A program made the translations under genes and the position numbers. Of a DNA stretch of 64,000 bases, positions 21,399 to 32,563 are shown in pieces. Source of the DNA: Microstegium vimineum (Eukaryota; Streptophyta; Magnoliopsida; Poales; Poaceae). Under the pieces are notes generated by a model that was not told where the DNA came from, did no database searches, and was given only the letters and a program-made list of their open reading frames with translations. Each line of letters begins with the position of its first letter. The stretch's first letter is position 1. The stretch lies in NCBI GenBank assembly GCA_022036555.1, contig CM039137.1, forward strand, positions 5,954,319-6,018,318, written 5' to 3'.

Positions 21399-24300
21399 TG
21401 TTGACACAAAAAGTGACGCATTGTTTCTCACACACAGCAAGCCAGAAAGCGTGGCTTCAATCGGATGCCCGGGTGTTTCGAGAACCAAAAACGTGCCAAT
21501 CAGTTTGACCTGAAACTAACAAGGGATGAAAATCATTAGATATAAACTGGAATATGCCAGATGAGACCAGACAGTTCCGTATGTACGGCCCTCAAGCCAC
21601 TTACAACGACATATAGCTATAAAAGTTATCTGCCAACAGGGTACAAAGATCATTCGGCTAAAACAAAGAGTACGTAGCACTTTGGTTGCCAAATATGCAT
21701 GCATGGGAAAGTACGTGTGAATGAATCAAATGTCCAAAAATTTAAGCATGACCAAGCTTGGGCAATCCAACTGATTTGGGATCCATGATGAAGGAAACAT
21801 GTAAGAAAACACGATCAAACTAATCTAATCTTGCACCTACCGCACGATACTTAGCTTTATCAAAACTTGAACATGAAATAACATACATGAACCCGCAACA
21901 TGTGACAACCTAGATTGAACCAATTCGGCTATTATAAAACGTAAGATCTAACTATTGAGACAACATTGTTTAAAGGAAAAAGTCTACATACCCCCCTGAA
22001 CTATTGGGGTGTGTCTAACCTAGCCCCCAACTACAAAACCGGGTAACGAACACCCTAAACTTTCGCAAACCAGTCAACTAACCCCATGAGGCGGTTTGGG
22101 AGAACGGTTTCGCTAATGTGGCGTCCAGCGTGTGAGCGGTTTGGACACGGTGGCGATGGGCTGACTCGGTCTATATCATTGACCGGTGGGCCCCACCTGT
22201 TAGGCGCCCAAATACTCCGTCTCTCCTCTGTTTTCTCCGTCCCTCCGCCCGCCGCGTGCGTGAGCGGCTCCGCATGTAAGGCGACGCTCGTGATACTCCG
22301 CCGCGCGCTCAAGCTTCCTTCACGCGTAGTGTGCTCAAGCAGATGGTCATGAGCACTGAGCAGCATCATGCGCTGTTCGTTCCGCGAGCATGGTGGCATC
22401 GGCGCAGACCTCGTCGAGCCACTCCTAGAGCGTCGCCATCCTGGGCCCCTCGCGGCCGAAGGCCACGACTTCGCCATCTACTTCAAGACCATCCCCACCA
22501 TGCATGCTCTTCTTCTACAGCCGCCTCCGTGCGCTTTGCTATGCCACCACAGCTTCTACTGCTACGCTGCCACCTTCAAGGACCACTCTCGCCATGGCGT
22601 CATCCCAGCGCTCTCTGTCATCAAGCCTAGATACTTTGACCTCACCGACCATGCACGCAGTGGAACCAATGACTGCTCGTCAGATTTCCTCACTAAGAGA
22701 TGCGAGGTCACCTTCGTCGAGCATGTACATCTTCACTGAGCTCAACAAACCAAGAACAGATTGCGACATATACCCGCAACTCTTCCATATCTTCCAATTC
22801 CGTTCACTATCAACAACTCAAAATCGAGTTCTAGCAATAAATATGATTGAACACACGAACACAGTGCACGGCTTGTCGTGCTCTTTGTCATTCTTGTGGA
22901 CGTCCAGCCACACGTCGAGCTCCTCCGATCCAACGTCCCGCCTGATCTCCTTTAGCCCGATGATGGCATCCACACACAGGCACACAACCTAGCCACGGCA
23001 GAAGCTCCCTAGCGTTGTCCTGATGAGAATCTCTGGAAGTCGGTGAACATCTTCCCTCTGCCGATGGCCGGAGTCATCGCCATCGTCAAACAGCCCGCAC
23101 ACTAGCGCAACACATGACACGACGACGTTGGCATACTCGGGTGAGGAGCTCGCTGAGGTCGATGGCCTCGTGCTCCTAAACATGAAAGCGGAGGCCACTA
23201 CCAGCAGGTAGGACCTGACCGTGTGTGCGCCAGGACGCCTGCACGCGTTGTGGCAGCGCAACACATCTTCTTTCTATGACGCGCGGCCACCACAGGATGG
23301 TGCTGCTGTGGCTGCGGCGGCGGGTGCGGGTGTGGATCACCACTTCCGACCCAACCACCAACGCCTTCGCCCGCTTCTCCTGCTTGGACTTGACGACGAC
23401 GTCGCCGGGCCTCGGCGGCGTGGCGCCGCGCGCGGACGACCGAAGCGAGGCGCGAGCGCGCCGCGGCGGCGACCGAGAGCGCGGACTGGGCCTTGGCGGC
23501 GTGGAGTGCGTCGAGATGGGCGAGGGCCGCAGACGGGGTGCAGGGTCAACGGCGGAGGAGGCGGACCAGGCGCGGACGTCGCGGGTGGTCGCTCCCGCCG
23601 TGCTCTGCTCGGGCTCCGACGTAGCCGCGTCCTGACAGGTGGGGCCCACCGGTCAGCGACTCATACCAAGACAGCCCTCCGCCAGCGTGTAATACCGCTC
23701 ACACGCTTTAACGCCACGTCAGCGAAACCGCTCTCCCAAACCGCCTCAGGGGGTTAGTTGACTGGTTTGCGAAAGTTTAGAGTGTTCGTTACCCGGTTTT
23801 GTAGTTGTGGGGCTAGGTTAGACACACCCCAATAGTTCAGGGGATATGTAGACTTTTTCTATTGTTTAAACATGAATAGATCTATAACGAACAGAAAAAC
23901 CAAACCTCATCAATCTAGATTGGGCAAAAGAGTGTTTGCAAATATGTAAAATATTTAAGTCAAATCGACACATGATAACTTGATGAATCTAATAGATTTT
24001 GCCAAATCTAATAGAGCCTATAACTATCTTGCTTTTGCTAAGCATAACAAATAAACATCTATTGCACGACATCTACTCATAAGCCAAACACAAGCGAAGA
24101 TCTCTTGATTATTAAGCAAAGATCCGCCACACGATCATTGAAAACAAACAAGACTACTTGCATCGATATCTAAATCCACCGCATGATACTAGATATGATA
24201 ACAAGGTTGTCGGTACTTACGGAGGTCGACGAATCGATGATTCCTCTCGAAAAACTCGACGACACGACAAAAGGACTCGAAGTTGGCATGAGACCGGTTG

Positions 24301-24676
24301 TATTGATTTGGTTGTGAACGTTTTTACAATAGCTAAGGGTTCATATTTATACCCTGGCTATGATACGAGTCCTAAGAGGACACGGTTACAAAATATTAAA
24401 GGAAGAAATACAATATTTCGACTTTAGTTTCCTTCGGAGTCTTCATTGCCTTAATCATCGCAGCTATCATTACCAATTCGGTTCCCACGCGTCACCTTTG
24501 TCATTCCGATGAAAACCGTCTTTCTTCTGACTAACCGATTGCGCTATCGATTGCCGAATCTGAGAATTAGTCGACCGCACAACTATTTACCGAATACCCT
24601 GAATACCTATCTTCGACAATCCTTTTTCACGCTGGCCCACCTATCATTCTAAGTATGCCAAAATCCAGTGTTAACA
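21399..24676 (-). repeat. Gypsy 5' LTR containing a MULE
   Basis: Right LTR, 5' in element sense, 3278 bp including the MULE at 21975-23860 and its 10-bp duplication. The two LTR pieces align to the left LTR without other large gaps. Confidence 0.9.
21975..23860. mobile_element. Mutator-like element (MULE), possible Pack-MULE
   Basis: A 1886-bp insertion with inverted repeats of about 150 bp (left GGAAAAAGTCTACATACCCC; right ends GTAGACTTTTTCT). It is flanked by a 10-bp target duplication, ATTGTTTAAA (21965-21974 and 23861-23870). The sister LTR holds the single-copy empty site at 13229-13238. Long inverted repeats with a 9-11 bp duplication fit Mutator-like elements. No transposase is seen. 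The GC-rich interior has short ORFs, including 22368-22739 on the plus strand (FAIYFKTIP, VIPALSVIKPRYFDLTDHA), which I do not recognise. Captured host exons are possible but unproven. Confidence 0.85.
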
Positions 24677-24834
24677 CTATGGTACCAAATTTTAATTTTT
24701 TAAAGTTGGATTAGAAACTCTAGGACTAGGATATAACCTTCTTTAAACTCCTCTATATTTTTGGAGTTAACTCTATTTTTTTTGGTAAATAAGGGTAATC
24801 TCGGACCTCTCTCGGGAGAGACACCGGGTTTGGC
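24677..24834 (+). repeat. Repeat unit copy A2, right part
   Basis: Resumes unit A2 after the Gypsy with GGTACCAAATTTTAATTTTT and stops within ACACCGGG near 24830, where a Copia gag begins. Compare 12150-12300 and 27306-27455. Confidence 0.8.
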
Positions 24835-25544
24835 TTAGAGATCTCATATTTAGCCTTTCCCTTTTTCTTCTTCCAAGCCATCTTCTTAAAGTTAGGCTTG
24901 TTTTGGACCGCCATCACATGGCTACTGCAGGCACCTTTCTTGATAACAGCTTCTGCTATCTTAAGCATGCTGCACAATTCATTCAAGCCCTTCTCCGCCC
25001 CATGCATATGGTAGTTCAAAATGAAGTTCTCATAGCTAAGAGGAAGAGACGCAAGTATGAAATCAGTGGCCAACTCTGGGCCCATTGGGAATCCTAGCTT
25101 CTCCAAACTCTGAGTGTGACCAACCATCTTGATCACATGTGGGCCAACTGTTGTGCCCTCTGTTAGCTTTGTTTCGACAAAAGCTTTGGACATATTGAAC
25201 CTTTCAATCCTGGCTTGAGTCTGGAACATATCATTAAGTGTCACGATCATATCGTACGCTACATAATTATTATCAAACTTCATCTGTAGATTAGGTTCCA
25301 TACAAGCAAGCATAAGACAACTCACTTCAAGATCAGCATCACATGTTTTCTTGTAAGTGGTTTTCTCTTCAGCAGGTGCATTATCAGCAGACTCATCTGG
25401 TAATGGGGTGTCTAGAATATCTTCCTTTTTCTCAGCCTTGAGAACAATTCTCAGGTTGCGCATCCAATCCGCATAGTTTGTTCCATTCAACTTATCTTTT
25501 TCAAGAATTATACGCAAAGTAAATAGTTGATTGTTCGGAGCCAT
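24835..25544 (-). CDS. Copia gag (UBN2 type), 3' truncated
   Basis: Minus-strand Gag starting MAPNNQLFTLRIILEKDKLN, then NYADWMRNLRIVLKAEKKED and later FVETKLTEGTTVGPHVIKMV. It is typical of Copia Gag from the start codon at 25544 to about KGKAKYEISKPNP. From there the frame reads into repeat unit A2 (VSLPREVRDY onward), so the true element is cut near 24835. No zinc knuckle or pol remains. The roughly 235-residue frame is otherwise open, so this fragment is fairly young. Confidence 0.8.
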
Positions 25545-26949
25545 CTACAACAAAAGTAATGCAAAATACTAAGACAAAAATATCCAAGATAGAGTAAATC
25601 ATATTAAACTTTTAATAGAATCTACTCCCACTAAAATCAATATCCCTCTATTGAAACTTAGTGATTCAAGACCCACAACTAACAAGTCTACTAGTGAGCT
25701 TTAGCATCACCGCTATGAGACATGGTAGATCGGGTAAGCAACTCCTTACTAATCATATCACATATGACTCTTGTTGTTGGGTGACATCTCTATGCTTGTG
25801 TTGCCAACAACTAATGCTCCAAGGTCCCTAACCGTTAGGATAACCTTATTCAAGTAACCAAACCTTCCGCAGTAAATATCGATACAAATCTGTCTAGTCA
25901 TGGAAAACCAGTGGCACTCTAATGTCATAGACCCACCACCAATCGTATAAGACATGTGACAATGCAAGGTTTGGAGGATCATTACAACTTAAACATTACT
26001 GAGGGATTGTTCTACTTCACTATCGCATATGTAGACAAAAACATTATCGCACGCGAAAGTAGAACATAATAAGAACGACATAAAAACATATATGACTTGG
26101 TATAGCTCATTGTTCCTTTGGAGATCTTCATCTTCATTAATCTGTTCATCATGGTGATCGCCATCTCCATGATTCATGTATGACATCCTTCCGTGATGAG
26201 TCCATCAATACTATCTATCACTACCGCAGGATAATGAAATAAAATCACATGGTCACGGATAGAATCATCACAGATTGGCACGCAGACCATTACATATGAA
26301 TGGACAATATCTGTGGCTCCAACCATATTGTCATTATCATGACGTGCAAGTCATGAATTAATTACATACATGCATCACATACACATAAGGGTTAGACCAA
26401 TCATGAATCCCTGCAAAATAGAGTTAACTGATTCCAACGTCTAAACTTAAAACGCTGAAAACTCAATTTTCTGGGTCGAATTTTGCATATCTGAAATCGT
26501 CGAAACTGCCAGAGGCTGTCGTCAACGAAAGCAAAATTTTCTGGCGCACAATTTTCTTTTAAAGTTTGTCTCAATCCGAGTTCGTATGCAAAAGTTATGC
26601 CCGTTTTATCGAACAACACTTTTCTGCAAATATCCCTTCCGACGGCGGATCCAATCCACCGCCGCCGCGCATCACATGCGTTTGGGACTTGACCTAGGTT
26701 TGATTCGATCAATCTTATTGATCTCCAACTCACCTTAATTGGGTTTACATGTATCACTTAACTCGGATGGCGGAATTCCGACCGTTACGAGTAGATCGTT
26801 ACAATACCAATGGCAAGATCACGAAACGTGCGGGCGGGGTCTTCTCTCTCGCCCACATGCGCATGCTCGACGCTGCCGACATGCGGCCAACGGGCCAGTG
26901 CCTCCGATGCCCGAGGTGCCGGCTCGTGGCATCTCCACACGTATGACAG
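25545..26949 (-). mobile_element. Probable 5' leader/LTR region of the Copia
   Basis: Upstream of the gag start, in minus-strand sense, lies AT-rich leader sequence followed toward 26750 by a segment that resembles a Copia leader or LTR. I found no clear primer-binding site or TG...CA borders. The short minus-strand ORF at 26401-26757 has no recognisable domain. The border with unit B near 26950 is not sharp. Confidence 0.4.
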
Positions 26950-27835
26950 GATAGTGCTGGCCAAGGACTTGTGCTACTGCTACATGCACATGCACCCGTG
27001 CCACCTCGTTGACCCCTTCACCGGCTCACGCCCGCCGCTACCAGACCTGCCCATCCGGTTCTTGGAGAAGGAGCCGGTGGATTGACACCGCGACGACCGA
27101 CGAGCCACGCCCGCGCTGCGCTCGCGTCACCGACGACGACTCACGTGGGACTAGTCCCCGCGAGGCGACATGGAGCACGGTGGCAAGCGGTGGGCGCTGG
27201 TGCACCATACAGTAGCTCGGAACGATAAAGGATGGAGGCCACGGTGAACCTAGATGCGATGCGACCGGGTCGCGCGGAAATAAAGTCTCTAAAATAAAAA
27301 TAACATGGGTACCAAATTTTAATTTTTTAAGTTAGATTAGAAACTCTAGGACTAGGATCACCTTCTTTAATTAACTCTTATATTTTTGGAGTTAACTCTA
27401 TTTTTTTTGGTAAATAAGGGTAATGTCGGACCTCTCTCGGGAGAGGACACCGGGATCCCGCGGCTCGCACAGCGCCGCTGCACCGCTCCAGCTCGGAGTA
27501 CCACCACCGCCCCCACACCTCCCGTCGCACCGCCGAGTGACGGAGCACATCCGCCTCTCCCGCCCTGCCGCCCGCGCCGCGCCTCTCCGTCGTTCCAGGC
27601 CGCCTGGGCTTCTTCTCCGTCGCCGGCTACGCGCGTGAGGAGGGAGGAGGAGCCGCAGCGCGTGGATCCAGGGGCAGCGGCTTCTTCTCCGTCGCCGGCT
27701 ACGCGCGTGAGGAGGGAGGAGGAGCCGCAGCGCGTGGATCCAGGGGCAGCGGCGTCCATCCCGCGTGAGAAGGGAAGAAGGAGCCGGTGAGATCTACTTT
27801 TTTTAGCTCCTCCATCTGTAGCATCTCTCTCTCAG
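26950..27835 (+). repeat. Repeat unit, copy B (uninterrupted)
   Basis: Paralogous to A1 and A2 but without the hAT and Gypsy insertions, so it serves as the empty-site reference for both. Its left part is the end of a plus-strand ORF (26810-27085; CYMHMHPCHLVDPFTGSRPP) that I do not recognise. The right part is GC-rich and carries a 72-bp duplication. It runs straight into the 5' region of the trypsin-like gene. Confidence 0.75.
27608..27751 (+). repeat. 72-bp tandem duplication in unit B
   Basis: GCTTCTTCTCCGTCGCCGGC begins at 27608 and again at 27680, with nearly identical sequence between. Unit A1 has the segment once (about 12472), so the duplication arose after the units split. Confidence 0.85.
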
Positions 27836-28052
27836 CGCGTTTTGCGGAGATTCGTCAGTGGAGCTGGCTGCTGTGAACCCGTAGCGAGGTGCCCAAAACA
27901 GCTCCTGAAGCTGCTCAAGAATCGCTACCAAACGGTACCGATCTTCCTCGCAGCGCCGGCGCTCCATCTTCCGCTCCCCACCCACCCCGCGCTCGGCACG
28001 CAAGCGGCGGCGGCGGCGGCCTGTCTCTCGCAAGTCGCCTCGCGCGCTCGTC

Positions 28053-28145
28053 ATGGCGGGAGCCAGCAGCCGCTGCTCCACCAAGGCAGTCGCGCCGCTT
28101 TGGGAGCGCCTATGCTCCAAAGCGAAGCGTTGCCTGTCCGCTTAG
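28053..28145 (+). CDS. Short upstream ORF, 30 codons
   Basis: ATG at 28053 to TAG at 28143-28145 encodes MAGASSRCSTKAVAPLWERL plus ten residues. It lies in a GC-rich, promoter-proximal segment (27836-28160) 5' of the trypsin-like gene. It may be an old first coding exon, an upstream ORF in the leader, or chance. No donor site joins it convincingly to the exon at 28807. Confidence 0.3.
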   Translation: MAGASSRCSTKAVAPLWERLCSKAKRCLSA

Positions 28146-28806
28146 CGCGCGCTTAGTGTCGCTTTTTGGAACCTGCTCATGTTTTGTCTACCATTGCTTC
28201 ACTGTACATTTTGTCTCTGCTTTTGTTATGTCTAACTTCTATGTAGACGGGGAAAAAGTTGTTCCATAAATGAATTAGGAAAGATGTCTCATAAGAAGAG
28301 ATTTATTTTTTGGGATCTCACTTGGGGTGCACAGGATGACTACTAGTAGCCTTTACGATCTGTAACGCCCCTCATTTGCCTATTTAGATAGCAAAAGGTG
28401 TCAAAACCAGGGGCAACGGTGTGTTTACATTGTCAAAACGGGTCACTGATGCGGCTTCTCCTGTCCTAAAGCACTATTGGGGTAACTCTAGGTTGCGCCA
28501 GCTCCTGATTTAAATTGCAGAGCATTTGTTTGTCCTTTAGATCCTCTGCTACATTTTATTATTAGCTTGCACTTTTGTTCTTTGTTCTTTATCATGTGTC
28601 ATCTCATCTTTTGCACTGTCTGTTCACATTGCCTTTGATGTTCATTTGTCGTTCGCTACATTTGGGCTCCTGCTGAATTTCCTGTATTTTCAATTATCAA
28701 AAGTTGATTTAGGATGCTGTAAGTTGTTTTATGGTCACTATATGCTTGGAGGACAATAATGATGAAAACAAGCGTATATTTTGCTTTGTTTTTCAGGGTT
28801 AGGAAA

Positions 28807-31800
28807 ATGTTGATAACAGATAATCTGACAACCAAGCGCAAGCGAACATGCGAGCACAAAACACAACTTGATTGTAAACCAAGATGCTAGTAAAGAAGGA
28901 GCCCAGATGCCCGGTGAGTCACTGATTCCAAGTTGTCATGCCAGCTCTTCCTCCTTTTTTGTTGTCAATCGCAAGTATTTACAGTTTACTGTTATAACAC
29001 TAACAATCGGTTTATTGTACCATGCTTCTTTAATTATCTAGGATCCATCTGTTCGGATATTGTATCTGAAGCTGGATATGATAACAGGAGCAAATCTGGT
29101 GATAGTTCGTTAAGTAAATTCAATCAGCTATTTGATTCAGTACTTCATCAATGTGTTGTCTCTGTTGCCTCATTCATTGGTAATTATATGTTATATGACT
29201 TTTATTCTCCACATCTTTATATAATTTGGCCGGACCTAATGGTTGAAAGTATGATCATCTGCAGAAGGTACCATGATATTTGGATGTACAGGCATATTCA
29301 TCCCACCAGGATCAGATGCTGATCCTACAAGTGTTCTGACTTCAGCTAGCTTGGTTAGGTCTCCTGACGATGAAAACAAGATCATTGATAACTTGACGGT
29401 TGGTGTTGCTAACTTCTCTCTACTTATTTTCCTTGCTGATTTACTGTAGTAAGGGTAATTATCTTGTATGCCTCTTGTTACTTAATCGATCATTGCAGAT
29501 TAAAGTGCGCCTTCCAGATGATCTAGTTGTCGTTGGGTGGTTGCACCATTATGATTTGAAGTATGATATTGCTGTTGTCAACATTGAGCGCCTTCATGGT
29601 TTTTGCGCAATGAAAATCAGTTACAGACCTCAGCTGCAATATGAGTCCAATAATGTAGTAGCTGTGCGGCGGTGTTTCGACTCAGGCATGTTAACAACCA
29701 CACATGGAATTGATATTGGCAGACTAAGCGATGAACTCTGTGAACTTGATATGGTGAGCTGTGGTTCTCTTACTTTTCTACGTGGTGGAAATTACTAATC
29801 TGCATTACTTGGCCTAGCCATGCATACACTGAACTATATTGTCACTTGTGTAAATTTCATTTATTTTCTGTAATTTTCTTCATTGCCACTTCTTTCATGC
29901 CAGGCTTCGATTGGAGATCTCCTTCTTGGTTTTAATGGGAGCTTTGCTGGAATGAACTGTCGTGAAGGCGGAATGGCTGTATTTCTACCACGGGACAAAA
30001 TTATTGAATGCTTGGAGCATTTTGGATTTAGGTTGGTCTTTCTGGAGTTCCAGTATTAGTTTCTGTGACTGGCTTTCCCATGCTTGTCTGTCCACTATTT
30101 TATACTGCATCCCATTCTTATTTAAGCTGGAGCATTTTGGATTTAGGTTGGTGTTTCTGGACTTCCACTAATGTTTATGTGATTGGCTTTCGCATGCTTA
30201 TCTGTCCACTGTTATATCCTGCATCTCTCTCTTATTTGAGCTTTCAAAGCAGTACATTTCAAAGCCCTTTTTTCATAATATTTTTTAGTTCATCCTATTG
30301 GACCACTAGCTATGTGGTACCGATCTGTATCTTAATGATGTTTTTACTGGTTCTGCATCTATGGTTGGACAATTGTGCCCTGCCGTGTTGGCATGCAGAG
30401 TATGATTCTTGTTTCTATGCTGAAGCTAATACATCTTGTTAAGTGAAAGCATGGTCAATTTGCTATCCCAAATTACAATACAAACCATGTAACATACATC
30501 TATGACATCCTTGGATTAGGTGTGATTTTTTTTATCCATTATCTTTAGTTGTGAACTATCTGTAACCTGGTTGGCTCTGTCTCTGTTTCCAACCTCGCCC
30601 CCCCCCCCCCACCCCCCCCCCCCCCCCCCGGTCTGGTGGTCCAGTTTGTGTTTGGGATGTTATTATTATTTCTGTTGATTTATCATGACATGTTTTGTCC
30701 TCTGTGCAGGACTAATATTAATCAAGGGGACTGGTACAAAAAAATCAATCACAAGTGAGATAAAAAAACATACCCGACTGTGCATTGCAAGATACGATTA
30801 TCCCGTACCAGATAATATTAGTACACGTGGTGTGTAATTGCTCCTAGTTTTCCTGCGTACCCCTTATGTGAACGCTTTGGCAGCTATAATCAAGCACCTT
30901 TGTATCATGTTTTTTTAAACAGGTGATTTTTTTGCTATGTGTGTGTACAATTCGTTTGAAGATAAATTTGAGGGTGATATCTGGAGTACACTCAATAAAG
31001 AACTTGATTCAACTTTGTCCGAATGTGTTGTCGCACTCGCATCATTTAATGGTGATTATAGTCTGATACTTGCACATTCCTGTTTTATATTTTTATATCA
31101 GATCGATGATTAATGACAAATTATGATCTGTGCAGAAGGTACAAGGCATTTTGCTTGCACAGGTGTATTTATAGACTGTTACCCTGCAAGAATTCTCACT
31201 TCAGCAAGTCTTGTTAGAAGTTCTGATGATAAAAGCAAGATTTATGATAACTTGCGGGTTAGTACTGGTATATGTTTTATCATTATTTGCTCTATGCCTA
31301 TTTATAATACTAGTTTACTCTAATTTGGTCATTGCAGATTGAAGTGTGCCTTCAAAATAAAAGCCGTGTCCTAGCAACGTTGAAACATTATGACTTGCGT
31401 TATAATGTTGCTGTTATCGACATCATCTGTTTCCGCAGTCCTCGTGCCATAGAACTTGAGAAAGATATTCCTTTTGTGCCTAATACTGATGTAGTGGCTG
31501 TAGGATTTTGCTTCAAAGGTTGCAAGTTAATGGCTACAAAGGGGCTGTTGGTTGACAAACCAAGCAAACTGGATTGCAAAGAGCTTGGGACCTCCACCTG
31601 TAAAATCACCAAGGTATTTGTGCTGAGGGTGCAAACTAATTATTTTATGAGAAATGAGTACAAGTCAACCATTAGTGAGTCTGCTTAACTCCTTCCATTC
31701 CCTTTTATAAGGCGTGCCATGTATTTCAGAATTCAAACTGAAACTTTTGATTAACAATTATTTAAAAGCATACGAGTTTTAGTCATACAAAAGTGGAACC

Positions 31801-32563
31801 ATTAGATTTGTACTTCAAAATACATCCTTATCAAGTTATCATTATGATTTTATATCTAGTAACAATATATTAGAAGAGTAATTTATCGTCAAAGTTCTTA
31901 GAAGACCGTGTCAAATCAAATCATGCCTTATAAAATGGATTGTAGGGAGTATTTGTATTAAAATAATTCCTTTTTCTGTGTATCTCTTATCTGGCGTCAC
32001 TTTATTTGGTTTTTGTTTGCTAGGCTGGTATTGGAGGGCCTCTTATTGATACTTGTGGGAATTTTGTTGGTATGAATTTTATTGATGATGAAGAAACCCC
32101 ATACCTACCAAGGGAAAAAATTCAGGAACTATTGGGGCACTTTGATGCAACTGGGTATGTCTTTGACAAGCTTGTGGATTTTGCACTTTCTTAAAACTAT
32201 TTCCATATTTCATGGGCTCACTGTAGCAGTCATCACTCATGTTAGTCGCTTGGCTGTTTGCCATGGCTCTTTTATATCTGTTAAAGTTTTGCCTGATGTT
32301 TTTTTGTAGGCATAATTCTGCTGAAAACGGTGACCTGTACAGGTTTTTGCTCATCTCAATCCTGTTTGTTATTACATTGTTTTTACCGAAATTTAGTCAA
32401 ATGACTTGTGTTTTTTCTTTCTGAAAACTTGCTCAATGACAGGTGGCCTGTGCCCAAGCCATATTGGTACTACCCTCCACATATTCTGAAGGGTGCTGAA
32501 TGGTCGCCAACTTTTTCTGTGTGTATCGAACCTGAGTATTGTCGACCACATCTTCAAAGTTAG
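28807..32563 (+). CDS. Two-domain trypsin-like fold protein, probable pseudoprotease
   Basis: Twelve exons with GT-AG borders: 28807-28913, 29042-29179, 29265-29398, 29499-29753, 29904-30031, 30710-30829, 30923-31051, 31136-31257, 31338-31613, 32024-32154, 32310-32342, 32443-32563 (about 560 residues). The protein is an internal duplication: exons 2-5 and 7-10 each encode a DegP/trypsin-like domain (ASFIEGTMIFGCTGIF with ALASFNEGTRHFACTGVF; LHHYDLKYDIAVV with LKHYDLRYNVAVI). Catalytic His is Ser in both (VLTSASLV, ILTSASLV). Asp is kept in domain 1 but Asn in domain 2. The Ser position is Ile (ASIGDLLL, AGIGGPLI). The end WPVPKPYWYYPP fits a grass protease-like family. Exons 1 and 6 each leave the frame by one base (exon 6 at a seven-A run, about 30732). 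Confidence 0.75.
30012..30243 (+). repeat. 115-bp tandem duplication across the exon 5 donor
   Basis: GGAGCATTTTGGATTTAGGT occurs at 30014 and 30129, with similar sequence for about 115 bp after each. The unit contains the end of exon 5 and its splice donor, so a second donor copy lies in the intron. Confidence 0.85.
30598..30629 (+). repeat. C-tract in intron 5
   Basis: A 32-base run of C interrupted once by A at 30611, inside the long intron between exons 5 and 6. Its length is probably unreliable in the assembly. Confidence 0.9.

Larger units (their letters stand above)
12663..24676 (-). mobile_element. Tat-type Gypsy retrotransposon with nested MULE
   Basis: A structurally near-complete element: LTR 12663-14044, internal region 14045-21398, LTR 21399-24676. 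LTR ends are TGTTGACAC...GTGTTAACA. Removing the nested MULE and its target duplication leaves the right LTR at 1382 bp, the same as the left LTR. The element is read on the minus strand: primer-binding site 21374-21391 (TGGCACGCTCGGTGGGAC), protease, RT, RNase H, integrase, then an antisense ORF near the 3' LTR. The flanks rejoin repeat unit A2 (compare unit B at about 27300). The target duplication is degenerate (ATGTG against CTATG). Broken ORFs and the missing Gag core suggest an inactive copy. Confidence 0.9.

Noticed and set aside
23176..23757. Overlapping ORFs on both strands inside the MULE
   Set aside because: Arg/Ala-rich translations of GC-rich DNA in several frames; no single frame is favoured.
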